A DNA stretch of 64,000 bases, taken from positions 310,001 through 374,000 of the forward strand of contig SNVD02010124.1 of the NCBI GenBank assembly GCA_013180625.2. Reading direction: 5' to 3'. The notes below the pieces were generated by a model that was given only the letters and a program-made list of their open reading frames with translations, did no database searches and had not been told where the DNA came from. The position numbers and the translations under genes are program-made. The first letter of the stretch is position 1. Each line of letters opens with the position of its first letter. The stretch is from Boswellia sacra (taxonomy: Eukaryota; Streptophyta; Magnoliopsida; Sapindales; Burseraceae). Positions 10,392-22,900 of this stretch are shown here, one piece after another.

Positions 10392-10559
10392 CTATATCTA
10401 CCTTACCCAAATAAATAGAAAGCAAAAAACACGTTATTACCACTTTCAGGTGCTTCACTAGCCATTGACCAATTAACATTACGACGTCTCTTTTCTTGTG
10501 TGATAAAATCAAGAGAAGCTTTTCAGTCCAAACTAATGCCGACTGGGCTTATATGACTC

Positions 10560-10985
10560 ACTAGCCACTCGATCTGTCAATGAAGGCATTTTTGTATCTT
10601 TTAGCTTTGGAATTGAAAAACTATGAGATGAAGCTAGCTGACGCTGAGATGGTCAGGTTGCGAAATAGGGGGAGGTACGTATAGGCTTAAGGGTATATAT
10701 GTATAATTTTCACGGTGGAAAAGTCAGCCACCAAAGCATCGACGCAAGTGATACTCTTAATTTCTGCCAGAAATCTTAGTCTTATGCTCGTATCTTGGAA
10801 AAATTGCCGTCAAATTCAACCACTGAATGTATGCCGTGTTGATAATGCCTTTAATATAAGGCCCCATTAAGTGGGTGGGCAGGAACTTGGGTTGATTTTA
10901 CACTGATTTTTTAAGGGAAAATGTCAATTACATATGCCCTTTCAACTATATGTTTTGAGCTTGACTTGGCAATCGAAGGATTAAT
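10560..10985 (-). repeat. Second copy of the thaumatin-like gene upstream region
   Basis: This stretch matches, with substitutions and small gaps, the DNA upstream of the thaumatin-like gene. Shared landmarks are AACTATGAGATGAAGCTAGC, TATAGGCTTAAG, GGAAAAGTCAGCCACCA, TCTTGGAAAA, and TTGATAAT followed by GGGGTTGATT-like sequence; they correspond to 13786-13980 and 14840-14990. The coding exons are not duplicated beside it, and the MITE present in the other copy is absent here. Confidence 0.75.
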
Positions 10986-12717
10986 TGCTAAAATAGTCAA
11001 AATGATTTTTTGTTTTTGATATAATAAAATTATAAATTTTTTTTATTCATTAGCTAAGTGTGAAATTGTTTAATTAGTTTGTTAAATAGTTATTTTTGAT
11101 AAGCACCATGTCAAGTTTTAGGTCTATGTGAAAAAATTAGGATATATTTCTTATTTATGTCAAACCAATAATATTTTCTCATTAAAGTCCTTTAGCCAGA
11201 TTCTTTTGTGTTTTTTTTTATCTATTTATTTTCTATATCATTTTTGGGGAAATCATGCATTAACTATTTTAATTAGATTAACGTTATCACTTAGATCAGA
11301 CAATTCCAAGTCTAATGATACCCAGACATTCTCCTACATCATTAATCGTGAAATATCATTTTACAGTGGGAAATTGGTTGGTCGACGTTTATCCTCTATT
11401 TGGCTTTGTGAAGTCTAAGAAATGTACAAAGATGGAATTGCCCTTCAACCATACTTCATTTCTAAAATCATTCGGGCTTAGGGACATGATTGATGTATTT
11501 TAAAAAATGACGGACGGCGGAAACAAATAATGGCAAAAGTTCTCTCCATGTATTAAACCAAAATCTAGAGGGCAGTGATATTTACTCATAATAGAATTCA
11601 TACTTGGCTTTGATCTAGCTAATATGATTTGTGTTCAATCCCCTTCGTTGGCCAAATGTCATTTCCTACAATTTTGTAAATATTAGTCTAAATAGATCTA
11701 ACATTTAATAATTAATATTTCATAAACTTATAATGAACTAATTTAGCTAACAAACATCATGAGATCCCAGAAGAGCCAAACATTGATACATTGAGAAGAG
11801 AAGATCCATGTGAACAAAAACCTTTACCCAATGACTAATTCAAAACTGAGAATTAATCCAATTACTCACAATTTGTACATAAATTTGTATCACAAAAGTA
11901 TTATTATTGAACCTACACATAAATTATAGGTATCATATTTGCCACATTAATTGTTTTACTGTACATCCCTGTGCGATCTTTAAGTCAAAATCACTTCATC
12001 AGAGATTCAAAAAATAAGATATCAACTTAATGAGAAATAATAGTATCTATTTAAGTTATTTATTTATTTGCTAGCTGTATATGGTAACAAAAAATTCCGA
12101 CGACGAGAATAAGAGGCTAGGAAAAACAATATTTTGTTGAAGTAATTTTATTTAGCTACTTTCCGGACAAAAATAATGAAATCCAAGAAATAGATGGAAG
12201 TTAAAATATCTATTAACATAGGTTAAATTGTTACAACAGTTTCACATTATACTACGAGTTTTACATTTAGTGTTAATGTATCTATTAGGTTTAGGATTAA
12301 TGGAGAGATGAAGAGAAAGAGAGATACATTTTAAAGGTGTTAATGACTTGTGCATTGGGATATTATCGATCGAAAGAATTAATCTTTTATTGAATTCTAA
12401 TTAGATGCCATGTTTCTGTCAGGCCTGTGAATATTATCACTCATCATAAGCTTAGTTAACTTTAGATTTAAGCACTTCTATCATTTCTAAGATCACATGT
12501 AAAGTAATTAACCAAAGTTTATCAAAAACGTCGTACGGATATAATTGAATATATCTCAATAATTTCATTTATTTATTCGAACTATAGAGATTAATATTTG
12601 TAGTGGGAACCAGTAATTCTCATCGTCATAGAAAGGAATTTATTCTATATTCTTGTCCGATACAAGTTATTGTTGATTGCAAGTATAGCGAAGAGTTACA
12701 ATTATCTCCTTCATGAA
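10986..12717. other. Intergenic DNA downstream of the thaumatin-like gene
   Basis: AT-rich with scattered short frames (such as 11128-11418). No family, intron structure or transposon ends recognised. The part next to 12718 should contain the 3' UTR of the minus-strand gene. Confidence 0.5.
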
Positions 12718-13776
12718 TCACGGGCAGAAAGTAATAGCGTAATTAGGACCTCCAGTGCATGAGAAAGTGCTGGTCTGATCATCATAAGCGTAACTATAAG
12801 CTTGAGGGCACTGTTTCTTGAAAATCTCAGAATAGTTGGTAGGTGGGCAGGTTTCAGAAGTGTTATAGCTTCCAGTGCAACAATACTGTGGCTGATTGAA
12901 CACTACACAAGCACTCTTGCAACCAATTACGCTCCCATCTGACCCTTTCACTTGTAAATCTGCTGGACAAACCCCATTGACATTGGCTGGGCAGCTAGCT
13001 GTGGTGCAAGTAGCACCAGAACCACCTTCTGGGGCTACTGAAACAGGCAAGTTGAAGCCATCCACGAGGCTAAGATCAAAGAAATCTTGTCCGTTGTTTG
13101 CTGCAATGGTGAATTCCACAAGGGATGCTGGTGGGGCTCCACCGTTACCATTGCATGCAACTTGGCCTGTGCCACAGTCTCCAGTGGCACAAGTGAATGT
13201 GCCTGACGAGGAGCACTGTGTTCGGGCCCAGAAACGGCCTGACCACGGAGAACGAATGTCGGTGATGGTGTTTGTTGCTCCGGTGGCTAATTCGATACCG
13301 GTGATTGATAGCTGAGCCCCTCCATCTCCTGATAGGGTTGCTGGCCAAAGGGTGTATGGACAATTGTTTTTTAAGCTTATTGTTGTCATGTGAGCCCCTG
13401 CATTGAAAGGATATGTGCATCAATTCTTTGATCACCGTACGAGAGGCAGCTAAGAGACTGGTTTGATTTTATTATAGAGAGAGTTAATAAATTATAATAT
13501 TTTAAATGCTTGCTAGTCAAGTTAACAATTTGATCAAATATCTTAAAATGTTGACTCGATGCATTATTTATTAACAACAAATAAAACATGCATATACAAT
13601 AAATACATCATGCTGATTGACGCTCAGAAAGCTGTAAGATAAATAAAACATTTATGAGTACTTTAGACATATCAGAAGGAAGGAAATAAAATTAAACAAA
13701 AGAGATTGTTGTTAATTTATATACCAGAGACGAAAAAGGCCAACGTAAGGCAAAATATAACTTGAGTATTCATCAT
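12718..13776 (-). CDS. Thaumatin-like protein (PR-5 family), two exons, intact
   Basis: The CDS joins exon 1 at 13776-13725 and exon 2 at 13397-12718, with a GT-AG intron of 327 bases; the product is 243 residues. Exon 1 encodes a signal peptide (MMNTQVIFCLTLAFFVSG), so the protein is expected to be secreted to the apoplast. The mature part opens with the usual NNCPYTLWP and has all 16 conserved cysteines (eight disulfides). It carries the family signature GTFTCATGDCGTGQVAC and candidate residues of the acidic-cleft REDDD set (Arg in GRFWARTQC, Glu in VEFTIA, Asp in DFFDLSLVDGFN, Asp in CPADL). Members are pathogenesis-related proteins, some of them antifungal or beta-glucan binding; the ligand here is unknown. 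No stop or frameshift is present. Two adjacent ATGs open exon 1 and either gives the same signal peptide. It is the only intact host gene seen in the window. Its upstream DNA carries a MITE and has a partial duplicate at 10560-10985. Confidence 0.93.
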
Positions 13777-14041
13777 TGACATTGAATGAATGAAGGCTTT
13801 TGGTTTCTCTTTTAGTTCTGAAATTGGAAAACTATAAGATGAAGCTGGCTGATGCTGTGATCAGGTTGGGAAATAAGGAGGGGTACATATAGGCTTAAGA
13901 AGAGATGTACGTCAGGCCTGCTAGGAACACATAAGACATAAATAATATGTATAGTGGTGTGGAAAAGTCAGCCACCAGAGAAGTCACGTGCATCCGCGGA
14001 CGTGATCTTCGTTTCAACCAATAATATATTTAGTGCTGATT
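13777..14041 (-). promoter_or_regulatory. Proximal promoter of the thaumatin-like gene
   Basis: Read on the minus strand, a TATA-like CCTATATGTACC lies at about 13883-13894, roughly 110 bases before the start codon. A perfect G-box core CACGTG is at 13985-13990; G-boxes are common in stress- and hormone-responsive plant promoters. The conserved GTCAGCCACCA block at 13967-13977 is shared with the duplicate at 10560-10985. A 0.8 kb MITE separates this part from the more distal promoter sequence. Confidence 0.5.
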
Positions 14042-14839
14042 GATCATGTTTGACACGCGACATAATATAGTATAATATTATATTATATAATATTAAAAAT
14101 AATATTATGTCAAAATTATATAGTGTTTGGTATACTCATGTATTGATTAATTTGTTCAAAAAAGTAAGAATTTTTTCAAAAAAAATATACAAAGTATAAA
14201 TATATTTTTAATTTTTTTATAAAATTAGTTATTTAGTAATTTATTGAACATTTGTTAATTATTGAAAAAATTACTTGGGGTCCAATGCCCCCACTGGACC
14301 TATTAGACAATTCGAGTTTATGGTGGCATGCTAGGTGCCAATTGGTCTAACGGGAGCAGTGGACCTTTGGTGTCACCCAGTGGGAGCGGTGACTCCCTTC
14401 ATCCCTTTTATAATTTTAGAAAATATATTTTAAATAAATTTGGTCTAACGGGAGCAGTGGACCTTTGGTGTCACCCAGTGGGAGCGGTGACTCCCTTCAT
14501 CCCTTTTATAATTTTAGAAAATATATTTTAAATAAATTTGATTTTATAACTTATCTATTAAATACATCTTTATTTATTTTAAAATTTTAAAAAATTAGAG
14601 GGTATTGTTGGATATATAGAATTTTATACGGATAATTTTGATATTTTTTATTAGTGTTACACAATGTAATGCTAACGTTATGGATTATCTCCACATAATT
14701 TAATACAATGTTGATGCATCTAAGTGTTGTACTTTGTATTAATTAATATTATACTAAATTAACACCAAACACATATATTATACTATTTAAAATAATATAA
14801 TAAATTAGTACTATATAATATGGCACATCAAACATACCT
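14042..14839. mobile_element. PIF/Harbinger-type MITE, copy 2 (inverted relative to copy 1)
   Basis: Ends are GATCATGTTTGACACGCGAC on the left and CACATCAAACATACCT on the right, matching the inverted ends of the 5767-6480 element. The GC-rich core (GGTCCAATGCCCCCACTGGA, GGCATGCTAGGTGCCAATTG) is shared. A clean target duplication is not visible (ATT against TTT). Relative to the duplicate upstream region at 10560-10985, this element is an insertion into the thaumatin-like gene promoter. Confidence 0.8.
14343..14538. repeat. 98-bp tandem duplication inside the MITE
   Basis: Two essentially identical 98-base units (14343-14440 and 14441-14538), each starting TGGTCTAACGGGAGCAGTGG and containing GTGTCACCCAGTGGGAGCGG. 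Near identity indicates a recent event compared with the age of the element. Confidence 0.9.
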
Positions 14840-15088
14840 TTTGCGTCTTGGAAAATAAAGTTGCAGTCAAATTCATTCGCTCAATGTATTCTTTGTTGAT
14901 AATTCCCCTTAATTTTAGGCATTGTTAACTGGGGTGGGCTGTAGCTGGGGTTGATTCTGTACAGAACTTTCCATGGAAAATGTTACATATGCCCTTAAAA
15001 TACGTTATAGTACTTTTTCCGTTTAGTTTATTCTATAATATCCAAGATTTTTATATACAATTTATGATTATATGATACAACAACGAAG

Positions 15089-15091
<3 letters not shown>

Positions 15092-15163
<72 letters not shown>
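15092..15163. repeat. (TA)n microsatellite
   Basis: About 36 uninterrupted AT/TA dinucleotides, long enough to be length-polymorphic and hard to assemble. Confidence 0.95.
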
Positions 15164-15166
<3 letters not shown>

Positions 15167-17735
15167 GTTGGATTAACATGTATAAGTGGAGATCTTTTGA
15201 TATAAAATTTTGATACAAATGTATTGTTATTGATTTCATATAATCTAATCAATGATTGATATTTAAAATAAAAAAGTTGTATTTAATAATGTCAGCTTCG
15301 TATAAGTGTCGTGAGGATAAAACACTACTATTTTATGTAAAGGAGTTCTATATTATTGTAGGAAAGTGTCTAAGTACAGAAATTATGCAAAAAAAAAAAA
15401 ATTAAATTTTTTTTAGATCATTACTAATATAATGTTACTTTAAGGCTTTGTTTGTTCTTTTTTCTGTTTTGATAATTACAGACGACATATTTGTAGATAA
15501 ATTTTAAATCTACTAAAAATGATTGTATAATTGGAAATTAAACTAATTGTTTTGCATTGAAGAATGATAATTTTATTTAAGAAACTGAAAATGGGTAAAG
15601 TTTAAAAAATAAATGAAGTATTGACTAAAGCCCATTTGGTTATGAATTTAATCTTTTTGTTTATGTAATTTTTGTTTCAAAATGAGAAGATAAAATATAC
15701 GTTTATGTGTTTTTCAATGAGGGAGAATGATACAAAATATATTTTGTTATATGTTTTTTATGTTTTCACTTTGAATATATAGATCACCGTTGAAGAAAAA
15801 AATATTTTTTTTTCAAATATTATTCAATAATTAAAATATAATATTTAATAAATAATATAATTTTTATTAAAATAATAAAATTAATTTGAAATAAAAAATG
15901 AAGAAAAGATAATCTATTTATGGTGAGAAAATGAAGAAAGTTGTTAAAAATCTTTAAGTTGTTCACATTGACTAGATATAGAGAAGGGAGGTCTTGAGTT
16001 TATAAAGAGGATTAGTTTCTTCACCTAATATGCTAGTCTTTTAAGTTCATCGAGCATCACGTTCCTCAACAAAAAATGAGAAAAAATTACTCTCATTTTT
16101 ATTCAAAATGCTTTTGCTCATGTGTTGCACCTAATTAACTGTCCATTTTTTTTTTCCAAAATGATATTGAAATGAGGAATTAATTCGGTGAAAAATCTAA
16201 CTCTCCTTTTTTTTTTTCCCAAAAACCATATGGAAATGTGGAATTAATTCGGTGAAAATGTAATCAAACGGTCCAAAATAACTAAACAAATTTGTCATTA
16301 TCTCACATAGACTTCAATTGACTTGACTCCTAGGTAAAGCAACTAGAACGCACTTAACTGGAATTGAGTTTAGACTAATTATAAATAATGACATCCCAAT
16401 TCTTTAATTTATCTTCTTATGTTTTTAAATCCTGAAAAATGCGAAAACAATAAAAGTTGTACCCGGCATCCTTTCCGTGTTTTTGTTTCCTGGAAAAAAC
16501 AAATACAAAGAACCTTGAATCTTCTTAAAAGAAAAGAACCTATGGCTTGCGTGCTTATAATTTTATAATAATGTTAGACTTACAATATTCATACAATATA
16601 AATTTTATAATATTATGTGGCAGCCTAAGTGGCAAAATCTTAGTAGAGATATAAGTATAGCATTACTCATAATTTTATATTTGAAAAAAAAAAATTCTTG
16701 TACACACAAGCGATTAGATGAGATCTTTTCTCGATGAATTATCAATACGTGAGACTTTGTTGATCAAGGATAAGTATCATTTACCAATTCTATTTGAATT
16801 TATGATTGATTTGCATGTGTATTTTTGTTTAATTGGAAAATAGTTATTTTGTTATCGTGATGGTATATTTAACTAGAGATATTAATTTCATTTCTTGTTA
16901 TCGTTATTATAAATAAGTTTCGAAACCAATTAGGATTTTTGTTTTAACTAAAGAGTGTGAGTTATAAACTAAGTTTTAATTTCAAGTATGAAAATATGTA
17001 TTAATTGATGAATTAAATTAATTTTAATATTTCAGATTTAAGCAACTAATAAAAAAAATTTTATGCCAAATCTTAAAAATAAAAAATATTTCTCGATTAA
17101 TAAAATAATTGAAATCAACAAAAAATAATGAATCAGTATTTTAAAAATACATAAAATAATAAAAATAACTAAATAATCAAATATTAAATTCTTTGTTATA
17201 ACCTGCAATGTAATTCTCAGATTAAAAGAATGAATACTAATATTTAAAATATTCAAAAGAACCAAATTTAAACCTTTTTATATTGTGGAGTTATTATTTT
17301 TTAAAAAGAAAGAAATCTTAACAAGTTATTACTGAAGTATAAATATCTTATATATAAAAGATAACAAACGATGATAAAAAGAAGAATAATTTATAAAGGG
17401 AATTTTCTTTTATTAAATGAAATTATTGAACTATTACAAAGATAAATTGTAAACAGCGACAAAAATAAAATTAAAAAATTAAAAGAAAAATAAGAGAATG
17501 AAAAAGGGGAGAAGTAGAAAACAAAAGAATTAATCATTAAAAATATAAAATAAAAAGCATGCCAATGGATAATATTCAAACGTCTTAAAGTGGCTCCAGG
17601 GCTGGTTTTTCCTGCAATACAAGTCAACCACGTGACTTTAGTGTGAGTTAGGATGTAGAAAGAGATTTGCTCTACGAGGGGCAAAAGTAGTTAAATCTAT
17701 AGGGGTGGTCTTGAAAAGTTTTAAACTTATAAAGA
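15164..17735. other. AT-rich spacer without recognisable genes
   Basis: Short frames only. Two related lines near 16140-16180 and 16205-16250 (CCAAAATGATATTGAAATGAGGAATTAATTCGGTGAAAA-like) form a short imperfect direct repeat. No transposon ends could be fixed. Confidence 0.5.
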
Positions 17736-17743
17736 TGCATAAG

Positions 17744-18246
17744 TGAGGGTGAGAATTTCGGATACGACACGCGAACACGATACGAATATAATACACGATT
17801 AATAAATAGGTCGGATTCATGTTGAGGGCGTTCAACACGCCAACCTGTTTTATGACCCGAATAGTTATACATATTTTGTCTATCCTTAATATGTAAACCC
17901 ATATAAAGATATAAATTGTTACCTATTTACAACATATGTATTATAAAACTGAAATTTTTATACTATAAAATAAATTAATTTATAAAATAATAAATTATGA
18001 AGATTTTAATACTATTTTATACTAACAATGGTTTATATTCTAAAAATAATTTTAATTGATATAAATATATGGAATATAATATATTATGCATAATTAGCTT
18101 AAACAATTAAGTAAATTATGTAAATTAAATATGACACAATTACAACATGTGAGTAACATGTTTAATAACAGTGTCGAATCCGTGTTTTATGTATTGACAC
18201 AAATAATTAAATGGGTCGATACGCACTACACGAATTCCACCCTTAT
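17744..18246. mobile_element. Non-autonomous hAT transposon, diverged relative of the 9407-10217 element (TSD TGCATAAG)
   Basis: The left end TGAGGGTGAGAATTTCGGAT runs into GACACGCGAACACGATACGA; the right end reads GATACGCACTACACGAATTCCACCCTTA. The element is flanked by exact 8-bp repeats TGCATAAG at 17736-17743 and 18247-18254. The ACACGA motif is present but far sparser than in the other copy. No coding sequence. Confidence 0.85.
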
Positions 18247-18254
18247 GCATAAGC

Positions 18255-18870
18255 TAACGTATAAAGGGCTTTTGGATAAGTATTAAACATATGGGGTGCT
18301 ACTAAGACTTAGTAAGATTTTCCAAATTCTTAGAAGGGATAACCAGGAATTTGTCAAAATTTTCCAAGACTGAGAAGGGGCGACTGCCTACTCTTGCCCC
18401 TTTTTAGCTCCATCTATAGTTAAATATAACTTATATGCATTTCAAAAAAAAATTATATAATCCTTTTTTTAAAAATTATTATTAATTATATAAAATTTTA
18501 AAATTGAATATAAAACATATGAATAATTTAAAAAGTAACCTAACTAGTACCGATAAATAGTATTTTAAAAGTATAGCGAAATCCATATATCTACATTCAT
18601 AGTCGATTACAACAAGGGTCAACAATTTTTATATTTAACACTTTGAATTTCGTGTAATTTTTTTTCGTATTAGATAAATTTTAATCAATATATTACTTTT
18701 TTCATAAAATTTTAATCATTAATACAATTTTTAAGATAAATTATATGGTATTCCATGTGTTAACATGTACATTAAGTGACACATAAAAAACTACCCTTAT
18801 GCTAGTTAATGCCAAATCCAGAATGATATATGAACTCAAATTCAAGTCGTTAGTTCAAATTAATGACTAA
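18255..18870. other. AT-rich spacer
   Basis: Contains short GC-richer fragments near 18290-18420 that look like transposon debris, with no ends or coding sequence identified. Confidence 0.45.
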
Positions 18871-19951
18871 GAGCTTGTTTATTTTTTCCACGTAGCATTT
18901 AATAAGACTTTTTACCACTTCACACTTTTTAACTTAATTTTGTACCACTTAATAACATGTTTGTTTTATATTTTTCAGTAAGTGTTAAGTGGAAACATTA
19001 ACATTAATGTGACATATCTACCCTTTTTATAGAAAATAAGATAATTGATATTTAATATGGTTATCCTAGGAATTAAAACTTTACAAAATTAAATTAAGAG
19101 ATCAATAATTTTGATTAATAATCTTACCTATTAAAAATATGTCTATTTGATTATGGTAATTATTTAAGATGAATTAAATATTTATTTATTTAAATAAGGA
19201 ATGTTTTTATTTATTAATTTAATGAAAAAATAAATCAAAAAATTTTGAAAATTTTGGAATGTTGCCGAAAAGGAAAAGTTTGCCATCAACCACCACCGTC
19301 AACCGCCGGTATCGTGTGTCTGAAACACTGCATACACTACCGTGATCGAATCTAATCAATCTACGAATCTATTGGATTATTTTTTGATGAAATAATGGTG
19401 TTTGGCTGTAAAAGGTCCAAAAACATTTGTGTTTGGCTGTAAAAGGTCCAAAAACATTTGGTGGCCTGATGTTTCTTGGCCTTTAATGGCCAAACGATGT
19501 CATTTTTCTCAAAAGTAATCTAACATCCTTGTAGAGAGAGTGGAGACAATCATGAAGGTGTCAGTGGTGTTGATAGACGCATAACTCTGACATTGACTAG
19601 TGGTAGTCGACCGACAGTCATGGCGATTTTCGATGACTTCCCCTAGCTGCTTTCAAAATTTATAATAAATAAAATAAACTGTTAAATATTCATATAATTG
19701 TTAATTTTTAATATTATATATCTATTTAATAGCATAATTTTCATTAATTGAATGTAAGGGGTATTTGTGGGACAAAAAATTGTCACAGCATGAAGCCATT
19801 TCCAATCAAATTTAAGTGATAATTTTTCACTTTTTCTAATAAGTTATTTATCATAAATTAAGTGATAAGTTTGAAAAACAAACAAAAATTACTCACTTAA
19901 ATCTTAAGTCTTTTTAGACTTAAGTGATAAGTAGGGAAAACAAACAGCCCC
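18871..19951. mobile_element. Harbinger-like non-autonomous element with terminal AGTGATAA repeats (TSD TAA)
   Basis: The left end GAGCTTGTTTATTTTTTCCA and right end GGGAAAACAAACAGCCCC are imperfect inverted repeats, flanked by TAA at 18868-18870 and 19952-19954. Near the right end TTAAGTGATAAGT-type blocks recur several times and the left side has related ACTTAAT/CACTTTTT blocks. The GC-richer middle (19255-19640) has no intact ORF and contains a 31-base tandem duplication (two copies of GTGTTTGGCTGTAAAAGGTC and following bases, 19398 and 19429). Confidence 0.7.
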
Positions 19952-20493
19952 TAAGATGATAACTTATCACTCACTATAAAAGAACAATAAAAAAAATTAG
20001 ATTAACCAGTCCTTAGCATTGCCTATATTTTGTTTTCTCTTGAATTTTCTTCATTTCTCGTGCTCTAGCTCTACAAAAATGTAGTTCGTCTATCTTTCAC
20101 TTTCGTTCTCACTCTTCTTTCAATTGTCCATATATAAACATCCAAAACACCACCAAAATCGATCCATGAATATTCAAACATGGAATTTATGAGAAATTTG
20201 GAATATTCAAGGACGACCAATCTTAGTGAAGGTCGAAGAGTACATTCATGCATTTACAAGTACACTTGTACTAATTTGAAGTAAGTGAGAACGCTAGTAT
20301 GACTTGTTCTTTAATTAGTTATTTAGAAGAACAAAGATATGATATATAAGCTAAAAGTTTCAAGACAAAATGCTAGAATATACGCAACAAGTTAGTTCAC
20401 TAAACAGCTCGACAACCAAGTTGATGATTCTAAAAAGTTGTCAACTAATGCTAGATGTTTGTCAACATTGTATAATCAAACTCTATAGAGTAC

Positions 20494-21271
20494 TGTTGGG
20501 AAAAGTACGCCACAAAATCAAATCAATAACAATAATGTCACAGAAGAATGAAACTTTTTCTCTCTCTTTGTGTAATTAAATGGGCTAGCAAACCAATTAA
20601 CAATCACCAAACAATAAGGCAACTAAATTCTCAACAAAAATTTACAATCAACCACAGATCAAGAACACCAAATTTTTACGTGAAAAACTTGTAAACGGGA
20701 AAAACCACAGGACTATACTCCAATATCAAAAATTCCACTATCACTATAATGGGTACACCAAGTTCATCTTACCAATACAAATGGGAGTTATACAACATCA
20801 ACCAAATACACCAAGAATAAATATCTTTGCTCAACAAGAAAGTTTCATCATTAAAAGATGGCATCCACAATCAATATTAACAAAAGTGAGTTAGTCGTTC
20901 TAAATGATGAGTTTAAGAAAATAAACAACAGAGAGAGTAAATAAAAAAAAAACCAAACCGATAGATGTGAAGAGGATGATGCCAAGGTCTACGCCTTAAA
21001 ATTTGAGCTGAATCAGAGATCATTTGACCATTTGATGATGAAGATCAAGAGTAAAACTCTACACCCAATTTCTCTCTTATTAGCTCTAGGCTAGAAGCTC
21101 TTTCCCTTAATTTCAAAATTTTCTTTTCACTCACTATCCCTCTCATGTGAACTACCATTTTTCTTTTGCTTTATGTTTTATTATTATTTTTTTTCTTCTC
21201 ATGGGCTTTTGGAATGAATTAGACTAAGCCCATGATTTTGGCTTTCACCATATAAGACGAAAAACCCAACA
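20494..21271 (-). repeat. Copia 3' LTR (minus orientation)
   Basis: 778 bases starting TGTTGGGAAAAGTACG and ending AAAACCCAACA. It aligns with the 5' LTR over its whole length with many substitutions and small indels. Confidence 0.93.
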
Positions 21272-21286
21272 ATTCTCCCCGTCCTG
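21272..21286 (-). promoter_or_regulatory. Copia polypurine tract
   Basis: On the minus strand GGACGGGGAGAATT lies immediately before the 3' LTR, the usual place and composition of the plus-strand primer. Confidence 0.8.
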
Positions 21287-21339
21287 GTTCATATGGGGGG
21301 CTCCATCAAGCTCGATGCCTTCCTAAAAGTTTCAAGCTT

Positions 21340-22900
21340 CTCTTTAGGTAAGGCCTTTGTCATCATATCTGAACCATTATCATCGGTATAGATCTTTTCA
21401 ATGTATAACATCTTCACATTTAGAACATCTCTATCAAATGATATTTCACGTCAATATGTTTACATCTTGAGTGGAAGGTAGAGTTCTTATAGAGATGAAT
21501 AGCACTTTGACTGTCATAGTATAAAATAAATTTCTCTTGATTTCCACCCAATTCTTGTAGGAACTTCTTCATCCACAAGACTTCTTTGCAAGCTTTAGTA
21601 CTTGCAATGCATTCAGCCTCATTATGGATAATGCAACATACTTTTGCAATTTAGATTGCCATGAAACTACTCAACGTGCTAAAGTAATCAAGTAACCTGA
21701 AGTGGACTTCCTATAATCAATGTCTCTGGCCATATCTGCATATATATGTGAAACCATCTAACATAGGTTTCTCATTACCAAAGCATAGGCATACTCTAGA
21801 AGTGCTTCTAAGATACTGAGAATCCATTTAACTGCAACCTAATGTTCTTTGCTTGGATTTGAGAGGAATCTACTAACACCAACTGCATATGCTAAATTCG
21901 ATCTAGTGCACACCATAGAATACATCAAACTACCAACTATGGGTGCATCAGACACCCTTTTCATTTCTTGTTTTTGTTTCCTACTTGAAGGACATTATTT
22001 GTTGCTTAGCTTGAAATGACCTGCAAGTATAGATGCAATTGATTTTGGTTTGCACATATTGAATCTTTCAAGAACTTTCTCAATGTACCTCTCTTGAGAT
22101 AGCCAAAGTTTCTTATTCCTCCTGTCACTAGCAATCTTCATGCCAAGAATTTGCTTGGCCATTCCTAAATCTTTTATAGCAAAGAACTTGCCAAATAGCT
22201 GCTCAATCTTACTAGCATCATGGCCACAATGAACATATCATCTACCTAAAGCAAGAGAATAAAAAAATCATTGTCAGAAAATTTCTTCATAAACACACAA
22301 TGGTCAAAAGTTGTCTTACTATACCATGAGTCTTTATAAAAGTGTCAAACTTCTTGTACCATTATCTAGGTGTCTACTTGAGCCTACATAAACTTTTTCT
22401 CAACTTGCAAACAAAATTTTCTTTACCCATGACCTTGAAGCCTTCAGGTTGCTCCATGTATATTACTACTCTAAGTCACCACGGAGAAATGTAGTCGTCA
22501 CATCAAGTTATTTTATTTCTAAATTCAAACTGGTTGTTAATCCCAAAATAACTCTAATGGAAGACATTTTCGTAGCAAGTGATAATATCTCTTTAAAATT
22601 AATACCCTTTTTCTGACTAAAACCTTTTACAACCAATCTTGCCTTGTGCCTTGGCTATGAGCTATTTTCTTCTGTCTTCAATTTGAAACCCATTTCTTCT
22701 TAAGTGCTCTTTTACCCTTAGGTAGGTTTACCAAGTCATAAGTGCAGTTTTCATGTAAGGACTTCATTTCCTCCTGCATAGCTTTCAACCACTCTTGTTT
22801 ATTTTCATGTGATAAAAATTCTTAGAGAGTCTCAGGTTATCCCCCATCAGTGATCATCCCATAGTCATGAGAGGAATAAATTTTTGAAGGTTGTCTCTCT
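21340..22900 (-). pseudogene. Copia reverse transcriptase and RNase H, heavily mutated
   Basis: Fragments of copia polymerase are readable in several frames: the catalytic VDDM box at about 22235-22247, where the codon expected to give the preceding Tyr is a TAG stop, and downstream pieces of the RNase H domain toward 21400. Frequent stops and shifts leave no frame longer than about 70 codons. The protein is not functional. Confidence 0.75.

Noticed and set aside
12896..13315. 139-codon plus-strand frame
   Set aside because: Lies entirely antisense to exon 2 of the thaumatin-like gene, which has 16 cysteines and a family signature.
15028..15252. Frame with a long Ile-Tyr run
   Set aside because: Translation of the (TA)n microsatellite.
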